Part shown: piece after piece, positions 5,452 to 14,519 of the stretch
Layout of the letters: each line of letters begins with the position of its first letter
How positions within the stretch are numbered: the first letter of the stretch is position 1
Virus record (IMG/VR): IMGVR_UViG_3300042547_000361
Location: 1 to 64,000 of that record
Length of the DNA: 64,000 nucleotides
Reading direction: 5' to 3' (one strand)
DNA from: a virus
Translations under genes and position numbers: made by a program
The notes under the pieces: model-generated
Told to the model about the DNA's origin: nothing
The model's database searches: none
Seen by the model: only the letters and a program-made list of their open reading frames with translations

Positions 5452-6958
5452 GCAAGCCAAGGCGCTGCTCATGAATCTCTCGCAGCTTACTGCGCAGGAG
5501 AAGCTTGAGGCGTTGGAGCTGCTGGACAAGGCGACGGAGCACCGCCAGCGTGGGCTGGCCCGGGGCGACATGATCGAGTTTGCCAAGTCGGTGTATCCGG
5601 GCTTCAAAGTGGGGCCGCACCACAGAAAACTGGCTAAAATTTTCAAGGATGTGATCGACGGCAAGAAGCGCCGGGTCATCATCAACATCGCGCCAAGGAT
5701 GGGTAAGTCCGAGTTCTCGTCCTACCTGTTCCCGTCTTTCTTTCTGGGCAACTTCCCGGAAAAGAAAATCATCATGGCAACGCACACGGCGGGCCTGTCA
5801 GAAGACTTTGGACGCCGGGTCAGGAACTTGATTGAAGGCGATGATTACCAAGAACTTTTCTCCACCACTAGGGTGGCTGACGACCAAAAAGCTGCGGGTA
5901 AATGGTCCACCAGCGCAGGCGGCCAGTACTATGCTGCTGGTGTCGGTGGCGCTCTGGCTGGTCGCGGTGCTGATCTCTTTGTCATTGACGACCCTCATAG
6001 TGAGCAGGACGTAAAGGCCAACAGCCGCTTGGCGTTTGATACCGCGTGGTCGTGGTTTCAGACTGGCCCGCTACAGCGCTTGATGCCAGGGGGCGCGATC
6101 ATAATCATCATGACGCGCTGGGGCAAACTCGACCTGACCGGGCGGCTGCTGGACTACCAGACCAAAAATCCCGACGCCGATCCGTGGGAAGTGGTGGAGC
6201 TGCCAGCCATCTTGCACGAGGACACCGAGAACGAGAAAAGCCTTTGGCCAGAGCAGTGGCCGCTTGAGTCGCTCAAGCAAAAGAAGCTGTCGTTGGACCC
6301 TCAGTACTGGAACGCCCAGTACATGCAAAACCCGGTATCCAACACAGCGGCAATCATCAGCCGCAAATCATGGCGCATATGGCCAAGCGAAGAGCCGCCT
6401 AGGTGCGACTATATTATTCAGTCATGGGACACGGCGTTTGAAGCCAAAACCAGCGCCGACTATAGTGCATGCACGACCTGGGGCGTGTTCTACAACGAGG
6501 AAGAAAACGACGCCGCACAGGTTATATTGCTCGACGCATTCAAAGACAGGATGCAGTTTCCCGAGTTAAAAGCCGCAGCGCTCAAGCACTATAAAGAGTG
6601 GGAGCCAGACGCGTTTATTGTGGAGAAGAAAGCTGCCGGTGCCCCGCTGATTCAAGAACTCAGGCGCATGGGTATACCTGTGCAGGAGACAAACCCAAGC
6701 CGGGGTAACGACAAGATTGTGCGTCTGAACGCGGTTGCGGATTTGTTTGCATCAGGTACAGTGTGGGCTCCAGATACTCGCTGGGCACGCGAGGTCATCG
6801 AGGAGGTTGCGTCCTTTCCCAACGGCGAGAACGATGACTTTGTCGATACTACCTCCCAAGCGCTGCTCAGGTTCAGACAGGGCGGGTTTATCTCGCTGGC
6901 ATCCGACGAGAAGGATGAGCCGAAATTCTTCCGCAGGCGCTCTGCGGCGTACTATTAA
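5408..6958 (+). CDS. terL: Terminase large subunit
   Basis: ATP-driven packaging motor and headful or site-specific nuclease. Residues counted from the first possible start: Walker A APRMGKSE at 95-102, Walker B LFVIDDPH at 190-197, coupling motif MTRWG near 235. The RNase H-like nuclease domain has Asp341 (SWDTA), Glu406 (IVEKK) and Asp480 near NDDFVD. Length (about 510 residues) is normal for the family. The start is unsure: TTG 5408, GTG 5423 and ATG 5471 are in frame, and the first two overlap the small subunit end. Confidence 0.93.
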   Translation: MGKILVTTNPPLTPEQAKALLMNLSQLTAQEKLEALELLDKATEHRQRGLARGDMIEFAKSVYPGFKVGPHHRKLAKIFKDVIDGKKRRVIINIAPRMGKSEFSSYLFPSFFLGNFPEKKIIMATHTAGLSEDFGRRVRNLIEGDDYQELFSTTRVADDQKAAGKWSTSAGGQYYAAGVGGALAGRGADLFVIDDPHSEQDVKANSRLAFDTAWSWFQTGPLQRLMPGGAIIIIMTRWGKLDLTGRLLDYQTKNPDADPWEVVELPAILHEDTENEKSLWPEQWPLESLKQKKLSLDPQYWNAQYMQNPVSNTAAIISRKSWRIWPSEEPPRCDYIIQSWDTAFEAKTSADYSACTTWGVFYNEEENDAAQVILLDAFKDRMQFPELKAAALKHYKEWEPDAFIVEKKAAGAPLIQELRRMGIPVQETNPSRGNDKIVRLNAVADLFASGTVWAPDTRWAREVIEEVASFPNGENDDFVDTTSQALLRFRQGGFISLASDEKDEPKFFRRRSAAYY

Positions 6959-6967
6959 GGACACGAC

Positions 6968-9469
6968 ATGGCCACGAACATTGACAAAGCGCTGTACCAG
7001 CAGCCCAAAGGCATTGAGGCGCTTGCGCAGGACGAGGAGCCCATCGAGATTGAGATCATTGACCCAGAGGAGGTCAACATCCACGCAGGGGGCATGGACC
7101 TGAGTATCCGCCCAGGCGACGAGGAAGAAGACAGTTTTGATGCCAACCTTGCCGAAGAGTTGGACGAGGGGGAGCTGGCCACGCTGGCCGGGGATCTGGC
7201 CGACGACATCAAAAACGACCTTGGCTCACGCAGTGAGTGGGAGAAGTCCTACGTGCAGGGCTTAAAACTCCTGGGCTTGCAGTATGAGGAGCGCACTGAG
7301 CCGTGGGACGGCGCATGTGGTGTGTTCCACCCGATGATCACAGAAGCGGTGGTTAGGTTCCAGTCCGAGTCCATCACGGAGACTTTCCCGGCCCAAGGCC
7401 CGGTCAAGACCAAAATCTTGGGCAAGCAAACGCCTGAGAAAAACGAGGCTGCTGATCGGGTGCAGGATGACATGAATTACGAGCTGACCGAGGTCATGCG
7501 CGAGTTCCGGCCTGAGCATGAGCGCATGCTGTGGAGCCTCCCGGCCACCGGCTCGGCGTTCAAGAAGGTCTACTACGACCCCAACCTGGGCCGTCAGGTC
7601 AGCATGTTCATACCGGCAGAAGACATCATCTTGCCGTACGGGGCCACTGATCTGGACACCTGCTACCGGGTGACGCACACGCTTAGAAAAACAAAAAGCG
7701 AGATCATCAAGCTGCAGCAGGCCGGGTTCTACCGCGACATCGTGCTGCCCGACCCGGACAAGAGCAAGACCGACATCCAGCAGGCCAAGGACAAAGAAAC
7801 TGGGTTCTCGGACCTGAACGACGACCGCTACACCCTGTATGAGAGCCATGTGGACCTCGTGGTCAAGGGCGACGAGCACACTGAAGTAGACGAGGACGGC
7901 CAGCCACTGGGCATCACGCTGCCGTACGTGATGACGGTGCTAAAAGGCAGCAACGATGTGCTGGCGCTGCGCAGGAACTGGAAAGAAGACGACGATCTGT
8001 GCCTCAAGCGCCAGCACTTTGTCCATTACCAGTACATCCCCGGCTTTGGGGCCTATGGCTTCGGGCTGTTCCACCTGATCGGGGGCTATGCCAAGAGCGC
8101 AACAAGCATCATGCGCCAGTTGGTGGACGCAGGCACGCTATCTAACCTGCCGGGCGGTTTGAAAACCCGGGGTCTGAGGATCAAAGGCGACGATACGCCC
8201 ATCGCACCGGGCGAATTTAGGGATGTGGACATCGGTTCGGGCGCTCTGCGCGACAACATCCTGCCGCTGCCCTACAAGGAGCCCAGCGCGGTCCTGGCAG
8301 CGCTCATGGACAAGATCGTCGAGGAAGGCCGCAGGTTTGCCGCCACGGCAGATATGAAGGTCTCGGACATGTCGGCGCAGGCTCCGGTGGGCACCACCCT
8401 GGCGCTGCTGGAGCGCCAGCTTAAAGTTATGACGGCGGTCTCTGCGCGGCTGCACTTCTCGTTCAAGCAGGAGCTAAAGCTGCTGGCTGGGCTTATTAGG
8501 GATTACACGGATGACAGCTACGACTACGAGCCGGTCGATGCGCCCCGCAAAGCCAAAAAGGGTGACTACAGCCACGTAGAGATCATCCCGGTCAGCGACC
8601 CCAACGCAGCGACCATGAGTCAGCGCGTTGTCCAGTACCAAGCCGTGATCCAGATGGCGCAGATGGCACCGGACATTTACGACCTGCCCAAGCTACACAG
8701 AGGCATGCTGGAGGTGCTGGGCATCAAGAACGCTGCCGAGTTGGTGCCGCTGGAGGACGACCAGAAGCCCAAAGACCCGGTCTCAGAGAACATGGCTGCG
8801 CTCAAAGGCGAGCCGCTCAAGGCGTTTCAGTACCAAGACCACGAGTCCCATATTAAGGTCCACACCTCGGCCATGCAGGACCCCATCGTCATGCAGCTCA
8901 TTGGGCAGAACCCGAAAGCGCCGCAGATTCAGGCTGCGATGATGGCCCACATTGCCGAGCACGTTGGGTTTGCCTACCGCCAAAAGATCGAGCAGCAGCT
9001 TGGTATGCCCTTGCCACCGCAAGACGAGAAGCTGCCGCCGGAGATTGAAATCCAGCTCAGCGCCATGATGGCCCAAGCCGCACAGCAAGTGCTCCAGCAG
9101 AGTCAGTCAATGGCGGCCAAACAGCAGGCCCAGCAACAGCAGCAAGACCCCCTCATCCAGATGCAGCAGCAGGAGCTACAGATTCGCGCCCAGGAGGTGC
9201 AGATCAAGGCCCAAGAGGTGCAGATGAAGGCACAGGCCGCTGCTCAAGATGCTCAGCTCAAGGAAAAGCAAATGGCTGTGCAGGCGGCATCAAAAGCAGA
9301 CGAGCTGGAAATTCGCAAGCAACAGATGCAAGTAGATGCCGCGTTCAAAGCCGACAAGCTTGCTCTTGACGAGCAGCGAGAAGGTACCCGCATGGGAGTA
9401 GATATTGCCAAACACCGGGCACAAATGTTTCAGCAACGAAACCAACAACGTGGAAAGCCAACTAAATGA
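6968..9469 (+). CDS. Portal protein
   Basis: An 833-residue protein right after the large terminase, behind AAGGACACGAC. The acidic N-terminus (to about 85) precedes the portal core, with the WEKSYVQGLKLLGLQYEERT block near 95 and typical PWDGACGVFHP. After residue about 690 the sequence becomes a Gln/Ala-rich helix with heptads (QELQIRAQEVQIKAQEVQMK), fitting the barrel that protrudes into the capsid in long podovirus-type portals. It forms the dodecameric ring through which DNA is packed. Confidence 0.85.
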   Translation: MATNIDKALYQQPKGIEALAQDEEPIEIEIIDPEEVNIHAGGMDLSIRPGDEEEDSFDANLAEELDEGELATLAGDLADDIKNDLGSRSEWEKSYVQGLKLLGLQYEERTEPWDGACGVFHPMITEAVVRFQSESITETFPAQGPVKTKILGKQTPEKNEAADRVQDDMNYELTEVMREFRPEHERMLWSLPATGSAFKKVYYDPNLGRQVSMFIPAEDIILPYGATDLDTCYRVTHTLRKTKSEIIKLQQAGFYRDIVLPDPDKSKTDIQQAKDKETGFSDLNDDRYTLYESHVDLVVKGDEHTEVDEDGQPLGITLPYVMTVLKGSNDVLALRRNWKEDDDLCLKRQHFVHYQYIPGFGAYGFGLFHLIGGYAKSATSIMRQLVDAGTLSNLPGGLKTRGLRIKGDDTPIAPGEFRDVDIGSGALRDNILPLPYKEPSAVLAALMDKIVEEGRRFAATADMKVSDMSAQAPVGTTLALLERQLKVMTAVSARLHFSFKQELKLLAGLIRDYTDDSYDYEPVDAPRKAKKGDYSHVEIIPVSDPNAATMSQRVVQYQAVIQMAQMAPDIYDLPKLHRGMLEVLGIKNAAELVPLEDDQKPKDPVSENMAALKGEPLKAFQYQDHESHIKVHTSAMQDPIVMQLIGQNPKAPQIQAAMMAHIAEHVGFAYRQKIEQQLGMPLPPQDEKLPPEIEIQLSAMMAQAAQQVLQQSQSMAAKQQAQQQQQDPLIQMQQQELQIRAQEVQIKAQEVQMKAQAAAQDAQLKEKQMAVQAASKADELEIRKQQMQVDAAFKADKLALDEQREGTRMGVDIAKHRAQMFQQRNQQRGKPTK

Positions 9470-9660
9470 TCCAAGATTTCGCACGCGTACTGCGCGAGAA
9501 GATACGCATTGACATGAACAACTACGCCGATGACTTGGCAGGCGGAGCATGTCGCTCATTTGATGAGTACCAAAAACTCTGCGGGGTGATTCAGGGTCTT
9601 GCCCTTGCAGAGCGTTATGTCCTTGACCTTGCAGAGAAAGTAGAAAAAGCCGATGAGTGA
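9466..9660 (+). CDS. Small conserved-type head-region protein (64 aa)
   Basis: Start overlaps the portal stop as ATGA and the end overlaps the next gene by 8 bases. The peptide has an N-terminal helix, a central DEYQKLCGVIQGLALAER and a charged tail. Similar short helical proteins often sit behind the portal in aquatic phages. No function can be named; a capsid assembly accessory is plausible from position. Confidence 0.6.
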   Translation: MIQDFARVLREKIRIDMNNYADDLAGGACRSFDEYQKLCGVIQGLALAERYVLDLAEKVEKADE

Positions 9661-10087
9661 AATTCTCTTGCCCCCAGGCATCAGCCTGCCCCCGACCATC
9701 CAACCAAAAGCCGCGCCTGAAAAGGAAGCGCCTGCGGAAGAGAAAGCCACCAGCTTACCTCTGCCGACTGGGTGGAAATTACTCTGCATAGTGCCTGACG
9801 TTTCAGAGAAACTCGACGGCACGGAGCTGGACTTGGTCAAACCAACGTCCATACTCAAACAAGAAGAGCACGCTACTACGGTGTTGTTCGTCTTGAAAGT
9901 CGGCCCCGACGCGTACAAAGACGCGTCCAAGTTTCCCAACGGCGCTTGGTGCAAGGAAGGCGACTTTATCTTGGTGCGTACATACTCTGGCACGCGGTTC
10001 AAGATATATGGCAAGGAGTTCCGGCTGATCAATGACGATCAGGTGGACGCAGTGGTGCAAGACCCGAGAGGAATAACCCGCGCATAA
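9653..10087 (+). CDS. GroES-like co-chaperonin candidate
   Basis: A 144-residue protein. From about residue 42 it reads GWKLLCIVPDVSEK, then VLFVLKVGPDAYKD, then GDFILVRTYSGTRFKIYG and a final INDDQVDAVV. These follow the Cpn10 order: opening strand, mobile loop region, GxVxxVGP.A, GDxVL, and a closing strand. An N-terminal Pro/Glu-rich extension of 40 residues is extra. It would modify host GroEL to fold capsid proteins, as T4 gp31 does. Its place between portal and scaffold supports this. Remote similarity only. Confidence 0.6.
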   Translation: MSEILLPPGISLPPTIQPKAAPEKEAPAEEKATSLPLPTGWKLLCIVPDVSEKLDGTELDLVKPTSILKQEEHATTVLFVLKVGPDAYKDASKFPNGAWCKEGDFILVRTYSGTRFKIYGKEFRLINDDQVDAVVQDPRGITRA

Positions 10088-10096
10088 GGAGCAATC

Positions 10097-11065
10097 ATGG
10101 CAAACGACTTTAAGTTTCCAGACGAGCAAAACGACAACGACAACGACGACAAAATTGAGATTACGACCGCCGAAAGCGATGTCGAAATTGAGATTGTCGA
10201 TGACACCCCCGAGCGTGACCGGGGCCGTAAACCGTTGGATCGGGAGGTTTCAGACCCCACCGACGACGAGCTAGATACCTACACTGAGGGCGTCAAAAAA
10301 CGTCTGAAGGAGCTGACCCACGCCCGTCACGACGAGCGCCGGGCAAAAGAATCGCTGGCCCGCGAAAAAGCAGAGCTTGAGCGGCTTGCACATGCGATGG
10401 TGGACGAGAACAACCGCCTTAAACAGTATGTACAGGCGGGCACCGCCCAGTACATGACGCTTACCCAGCAGGCTGCAGAAGCCAAGTTGGAAAAAGCCCG
10501 GCGGGAACTCAAGGCGGCGCAAGAGGCGTTTGATACTGACGCCATAATTGCTGCCCAGGAAGCGCTGGCTGAAGCCAAGTGGGAATCGCAAAGTGCAAAA
10601 AATATGCGAGCACCCGCTTTACAACAGCCGCAAGAAGATGTACAAAGCTACCAACCGCAACCCCAACAGGTTCGGGCCGACGAGAAAACACTGCGCTGGC
10701 AGGCAAAAAACCAGTGGTTTGGCTCCGACGGGTTTGAGGAAATTACCAGCTACGCACTAGGGCTGCATCAAAAGCTAGTCAACAACGGGGTCGATCCCCG
10801 CACTGATGAGTATTTCGAGCAGATTGACGCTCGCGTGAAGTCCAAGTTTCCCGAAGTTTTCGGGGAGGACGACAAGCCACGGTCGCAAGGTTCCCAAGCG
10901 TCTCAGGCTAGAAAACCTGCATCTGTTGTGGCTCCCGCCAGTCGTTCGACCGGCAAGAGAAAGGTTGAGCTTACGCCATCGCAAGCCGCGCTGGTTAAAC
11001 GCTTTAATCTTGACCCGCAAAAGTATGCACAGGAAGTTTTGAAACTGGAGGCCCAAAATGGTTGA
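10097..11065 (+). CDS. Capsid scaffolding protein (putative)
   Basis: A 322-residue, highly charged protein between portal and capsid genes. The acidic, Asn/Asp-rich N-terminus is followed by a long predicted coiled coil (about 65-175), a Gln/Pro linker, then a block QWFGSDGFEEITSYALGLHQ (about 208-227) seen in scaffolds of related phages, and a basic C-terminus. It should direct prohead assembly and leave or be cleaved. Good AAGGAGCAATC site at the start. Confidence 0.7.
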   Translation: MANDFKFPDEQNDNDNDDKIEITTAESDVEIEIVDDTPERDRGRKPLDREVSDPTDDELDTYTEGVKKRLKELTHARHDERRAKESLAREKAELERLAHAMVDENNRLKQYVQAGTAQYMTLTQQAAEAKLEKARRELKAAQEAFDTDAIIAAQEALAEAKWESQSAKNMRAPALQQPQEDVQSYQPQPQQVRADEKTLRWQAKNQWFGSDGFEEITSYALGLHQKLVNNGVDPRTDEYFEQIDARVKSKFPEVFGEDDKPRSQGSQASQARKPASVVAPASRSTGKRKVELTPSQAALVKRFNLDPQKYAQEVLKLEAQNG

Positions 11066-11516
11066 ATCTCAAGATCGTACAGCTCGTGACCTGAAGTCAC
11101 GCGACAAATCCGCTCGTGCAGTGTATGTACCGCCGAGCAACCTGCCTGATCCGACACCTGAGCCGGGATGGACGTACCACTGGGTTGGTACTCACATTCT
11201 GGGACAGGCCAACCCCACAAACGTGTCCCAAAAGATGCGTGAGGGTTGGGAGCCGGTGAAAGCAACAGACCATCCAGAACTGATGCTCATGGGTAATGAG
11301 AAAACTGGCAACGTGGAAATTGGTGGGTTGATGCTTTGCAAGATGCCCGTTGAACGCTACCGTGCCCGCCAGGAGTACTACAACCGGCAAGCTCAGGGAC
11401 AGATGGACTCAGTGGATAACCACTTTTTGCGTAACAATGACCCGCGTATGCCGTTGTTCTCGGAGAAAAAATCCTCCACGACACGCGGTGCCGGGTTTGG
11501 TTCTGGTTTAAAGTAA
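11058..11516 (+). CDS. Conserved structural-module protein (152 aa)
   Basis: Starts inside the scaffold gene end (8-base overlap) behind GGAGGCCCAAA. The motif GWTYHWVGTHILGQANPTNV and EGWEPVKATDHPEL recur in aquatic phages at this position. The role is not established; it may be an assembly cofactor or minor head protein. Basic C-terminal tail ends GAGFGSGLK. Confidence 0.6.
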   Translation: MVESQDRTARDLKSRDKSARAVYVPPSNLPDPTPEPGWTYHWVGTHILGQANPTNVSQKMREGWEPVKATDHPELMLMGNEKTGNVEIGGLMLCKMPVERYRARQEYYNRQAQGQMDSVDNHFLRNNDPRMPLFSEKKSSTTRGAGFGSGLK

Positions 11517-11530
11517 CAAGGAGTCCTTAA

Positions 11531-12157
11531 ATGGCATCAGTAGCAGCCCCCTACGGGCTTAAGCCCGTAAATCAGTTGGGTGGCACCCCATATGCAGGTG
11601 CAACCCGTACTTATCTCATTGACCCCGCAGGCACCGCCGCAAACATTTTCAACGGCTCGCCCGTGTATGTAAATGCAAACGGCTACTTGGCTGTGGCAAC
11701 TGCAACCGGCGCTGACGCGACGACTAACGGCTTCCCCGTGGGTACCGCTAACACAGGTATCGTGGGCGTGTTCGTTGGCTGCTCGTTCTTCAACGCGCAA
11801 GGGCAGTTGATTTTCTCGCAGTACTACCCCACTGGCACCACCGGCGTGGTTCAGGCTCAGGTTGTTGACGATCCCAACGTCGTGTTTCAGGTCCAGTCCG
11901 CTGGCTCTGTGACGCAAGCCGCTGTGGGCGCGAACTTGTTCTTCACCACAGGCGCTGTTGCAACTGGTAGCACGAGCACTGGTAACTCTACGGCTTCTGT
12001 CGTGGCAGGTTCCTCGGCTGTGACCACCACTGCGGCCTTCCGTGTTGTGGGTTTCCCCAACGTGCAGGGATTTTCGGTTGTGGGCGACGCCTTCACTGAT
12101 GTCTATGTGAAGATCAACCCCGGCTACCACAGCTTCACCAACGCCGTTGGTCTGTAA
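11531..12157 (+). CDS. Head decoration-like structural protein
   Basis: A 208-residue, Ala/Gly/Thr/Val-rich beta protein with almost no charge, placed just before the major capsid gene behind AAGGAGTCCTTAA. It begins MASVAAPYGLKPVNQLGGTP, a start seen in capsid-associated proteins of related phages, and ends INPGYHSFTNAVGL. Low charge and beta composition suit a surface protein that stabilises the shell. Decoration versus minor capsid role cannot be separated here. Confidence 0.6.
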   Translation: MASVAAPYGLKPVNQLGGTPYAGATRTYLIDPAGTAANIFNGSPVYVNANGYLAVATATGADATTNGFPVGTANTGIVGVFVGCSFFNAQGQLIFSQYYPTGTTGVVQAQVVDDPNVVFQVQSAGSVTQAAVGANLFFTTGAVATGSTSTGNSTASVVAGSSAVTTTAAFRVVGFPNVQGFSVVGDAFTDVYVKINPGYHSFTNAVGL

Positions 12158-12170
12158 GGAGTATTGAAAA

Positions 12171-13103
12171 ATGGCTATTTCACGCGCACAACTGCTCAAA
12201 GAGCTGCTCCCAGGTCTGAACGCCCTGTTCGGCATGGAGTACGCCCGCTACGGCGAAGAGCACAAGGAAATCTACGAGACCGAGAAATCGGAGCGTAGCT
12301 TTGAAGAAGAGACCAAGCTGGCTGGCTTCTCTGCTGCACCTGTCAAGAACGAGGGCTCTGCCATCGCTTACGACAACGCACAGGAAGCGTTCACCGCCCG
12401 CTACACCCATGAGACCATTGCTCTGGGCTTCTCGATCACCGAAGAGGCGGTTGAGGACAACCTGTACGACAGCCTGTCTGCTCGTTACACCAAAGCTCTG
12501 GCCCGTGCTATGGCCTACACCAAGCAGGTTAAGGCCGCTGCCGTTATCAACAACGGCTTCAATGGCTCGTACCTCGGCGGTGACGGCGTCACCTTGTTCG
12601 GCAACAACAGCTCTAGCACCCGTGTTGGCCATCCGCTCGTCGGCGGTGGCGTCAACTTCAACAGCCCGACCACTGGCGTTGACCTGAACGAGACCGCCCT
12701 GGAAAATGCAGTGATTCAAATCGCTGCGTGGACCGATGAGCGTGGACTGCTGATCGCAGCCAAGCCCCGTAAGATGGTGATCCCTCCGGCACTGATGTTC
12801 GTTGCCAAGCGCCTGCTTGACACCGAGCTGCGCGTTCAGACTGCTGACAACGACATCAACGCGTTGAAGCAGATGGGTGCTATCCCCGAAGGCTACACCG
12901 TCAACCACTTCTTGACCGATCCGAACGGCTGGTATTTGACCACCGACGTTCCCAACGGCATGAAGCATTTCGAGCGTATGCCTCTGGCTAACTCCATGGA
13001 TGGAGACTTCGACACCGGCAACGTCCGCTATAAGGCTCGTGAGCGTTACAGCTTTGGCTGGTCTGATCCCCTGGGTATGTGGGGCTCTCAGGGTTCGTCC
13101 TGA
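12171..13103 (+). CDS. Major capsid protein
   Basis: A 310-residue protein of the Mu gpT-like HK97-fold capsid type. It has an N-terminal helix (LLKELLPGLNALFGMEYARY), an E-loop-like stretch at about 35-60, TDERGLLIAAKPRKMVIPPA (about 187-206) and the C-terminal FGWSDPLGMWGS. It follows the scaffold and is followed directly by an intrinsic terminator, typical for the most strongly made late product. AAGGAGTATTGAAAA precedes the ATG. Confidence 0.85.
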   Translation: MAISRAQLLKELLPGLNALFGMEYARYGEEHKEIYETEKSERSFEEETKLAGFSAAPVKNEGSAIAYDNAQEAFTARYTHETIALGFSITEEAVEDNLYDSLSARYTKALARAMAYTKQVKAAAVINNGFNGSYLGGDGVTLFGNNSSSTRVGHPLVGGGVNFNSPTTGVDLNETALENAVIQIAAWTDERGLLIAAKPRKMVIPPALMFVAKRLLDTELRVQTADNDINALKQMGAIPEGYTVNHFLTDPNGWYLTTDVPNGMKHFERMPLANSMDGDFDTGNVRYKARERYSFGWSDPLGMWGSQGSS

Positions 13104-13111
13104 TGAGATAG

Positions 13112-13142
13112 AAAAGGGGGCCTTGTGCCCCCTTTTCTTTTG
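13112..13142 (+). terminator. Intrinsic terminator after the capsid gene
   Basis: Arms AAAAGGGGGC (13112-13121) and GCCCCCTTTT (13127-13136) with a five-base loop, followed by CTTTT. This is a strong rho-independent terminator. Transcription of the genes beyond needs read-through or a new promoter; see 13123-13151. Confidence 0.85.
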
Positions 13143-13151
13143 AGGTATATT
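13123..13151 (+). promoter_or_regulatory. Weak promoter candidate beyond the terminator
   Basis: TTGTGC (13123-13128) and TATATT (13146-13151) are 17 bp apart. The -35 match is poor and lies within the terminator loop and arm. Given only as a possible restart for the downstream late genes. Confidence 0.25.
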
Positions 13152-13159
13152 GCTTGCAT

Positions 13160-13214
13160 CCCGGGGTCCCCGGCGTTCTGACAGTCCCGGCTGACGACAT
13201 GTAGACAGAACGCC
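13160..13214 (+). promoter_or_regulatory. Structured leader between terminator and next gene
   Basis: CCGGGGTCCCCGG (near 13161-13173) is a tight palindrome. It is followed by GGCGTTCTG (13172-13180) that pairs perfectly with CAGAACGCC (13206-13214) over a 25-base loop. The second stem ends about 25 bases before the next ATG. This suggests a folded 5' leader that could control translation or RNA decay. Confidence 0.4.
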
Positions 13215-13239
13215 CACAATACTCGCATGTGAGGAAATC

Positions 13240-13758
13240 ATGGCTAATACCACCTTCAACGGCCCAGTTCGGTCGCAAAACGGCTTTCAATCTATCACCA
13301 CCAACAGCACCACTGGCGCTGTTACCGTGGACGCCACTTTTGGCGCAACCACCAGCGTGACTAATCTGACAACCACAAATTTGGTCTTTACCGACCAAAA
13401 CCACCCCACAACCGCAGCTATCAACGCTACGGCCACCGCCACCGCAGCAGAGGTTGCAACGGGCTACATCACTTCTACCTCTGCTGCCGCAACGACCATC
13501 ACGCTGCCTACGGGCACGGCGCTTGGTGCCGCTATTGGTGCGGTCAGAGGTACCGTTCTTGACCTGTTTGTGGACAACACCGCTGGTGCTTCGACCGTGA
13601 CTATGGCTGTGAACACCAACGCAGTTCTGTCCAGCGCTGCTGCGGACACTCCCGGCTCGTTTGGCGACTTGACCATCGCATCTGGTGCCACGGGCATTGC
13701 CCGGTTCACCCTCATGTTCGCTAGTGCCACCGCCTACACGTTCACACGTACGGCTTAA
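13240..13758 (+). CDS. Structural protein, Thr/Ala-rich (172 aa)
   Basis: A weakly charged beta-type protein beginning MANTTFNGPVRSQNGFQSIT, with repeated Thr/Ala/Val strands and an ending typical of phage surface proteins (FASATAYTFTRTA). Behind GTGAGGAAATC. Likely on the virion surface (head fibre or decoration) from composition and from its place after the capsid gene. No catalytic motif. Confidence 0.6.
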   Translation: MANTTFNGPVRSQNGFQSITTNSTTGAVTVDATFGATTSVTNLTTTNLVFTDQNHPTTAAINATATATAAEVATGYITSTSAAATTITLPTGTALGAAIGAVRGTVLDLFVDNTAGASTVTMAVNTNAVLSSAAADTPGSFGDLTIASGATGIARFTLMFASATAYTFTRTA

Positions 13759-13770
13759 TAGGAGCGCATC

Positions 13771-14271
13771 ATGACGATGCAATACGACGTAAAGTCGGCA
13801 CACATGACCTCTTCGGGCGTGGCGGTGAACTACCGAACACGCCTCAAGGGGGCCGTTGTGTCGGCAAACACTAGTGCGGCGGCGCGGCACACGGTGTTTG
13901 CAAACAATGTGACGCAAACGGGCACTTACGGGCGGTCTACGACCACTGTGACGGTGACTATCACCAATCATGGCCTCACTACTGGGAACCGCGTTTGGTT
14001 GGACTTTTCTGCGGGCACAGGTGGTACGGCAACGGATAACATCTATTCGGTCACGGTTTCAGATGCCAATACGTTCACGGTAACGGACTCTGCCAGTGGC
14101 ACCATCACCGGGTCTCCTGCGGTGTCGATGTACGCTGACATTTTGATGGAAGCAGATTCGTACAACGCGACTGCGTTTCCTGTGGTGATTCCGGGCGAAG
14201 GAATTTTGGCCAAAGACGGTATTTTTGTTGGTTTGGTTGCAAACGTAACAACCACTTTGTTCTATGGCTAA
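13771..14271 (+). CDS. Structural protein with FCCH-like beta domain (166 aa)
   Basis: Residues 50-110 read TTVTVTITNHGLTTGNRVWL then a DANTFTVTDSASG block. This is the short beta domain found in many phage structural proteins and annotated in some databases as E1-FCCH-like. A related segment is embedded in the protein at 31299. AGGAGCGCATC precedes the ATG. The rest is beta-rich and unrecognised. Probably a minor virion surface protein. Confidence 0.6.
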   Translation: MTMQYDVKSAHMTSSGVAVNYRTRLKGAVVSANTSAAARHTVFANNVTQTGTYGRSTTTVTVTITNHGLTTGNRVWLDFSAGTGGTATDNIYSVTVSDANTFTVTDSASGTITGSPAVSMYADILMEADSYNATAFPVVIPGEGILAKDGIFVGLVANVTTTLFYG

Positions 14272-14518
14272 GACACCAGCATGGCAGCGCAAAGAAGGCA
14301 AGTCCGAGAAGGGCGGACTTAACGCCAAGGGGCGAGCCTCCTACAACAAGGCCAACCCCGGCAAGCCAGGGTTGAAAGCCCCTCAACCCGAGGGCGGCAG
14401 CAGGCGCGACTCTTTTTGCGCAAGAATGTCTGGGATGAAGAAGAAGTTGACCGGCGAGAAAGCCAAAAAAGACCCGAACAGTCGTATCAACAAGAGCCTG
14501 CGGGCTTGGAAATGCTGA
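14264..14518 (+). CDS. DUF6321-like small basic protein (84 aa)
   Basis: Starts within the previous gene (8-base overlap). The series WQRKEGKSEKGGLNAKGRAS, SFCARMSGMKKKL and the terminal RAWKC match what I recall of DUF6321, a small basic family common in aquatic phages and of unknown function. Lys/Arg/Gly content suggests nucleic-acid or virion association. Family name given from memory. Confidence 0.65.
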   Translation: MAKTPAWQRKEGKSEKGGLNAKGRASYNKANPGKPGLKAPQPEGGSRRDSFCARMSGMKKKLTGEKAKKDPNSRINKSLRAWKC

Positions 14519-14519
14519 C

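Noticed and set aside
4851-5688. Long antisense frames over both terminase genes
   Set aside because: They mirror the terminase genes in the opposite strand, have Ser/Leu-rich shadow composition and lack ribosome sites.
11537-13971. Antisense frames of 232, 359 and 327 codons across the capsid region
   Set aside because: They lie opposite strongly supported structural genes with AAGGAG sites, and their composition (Arg/Gly/Cys/His) is typical of shadow translation.
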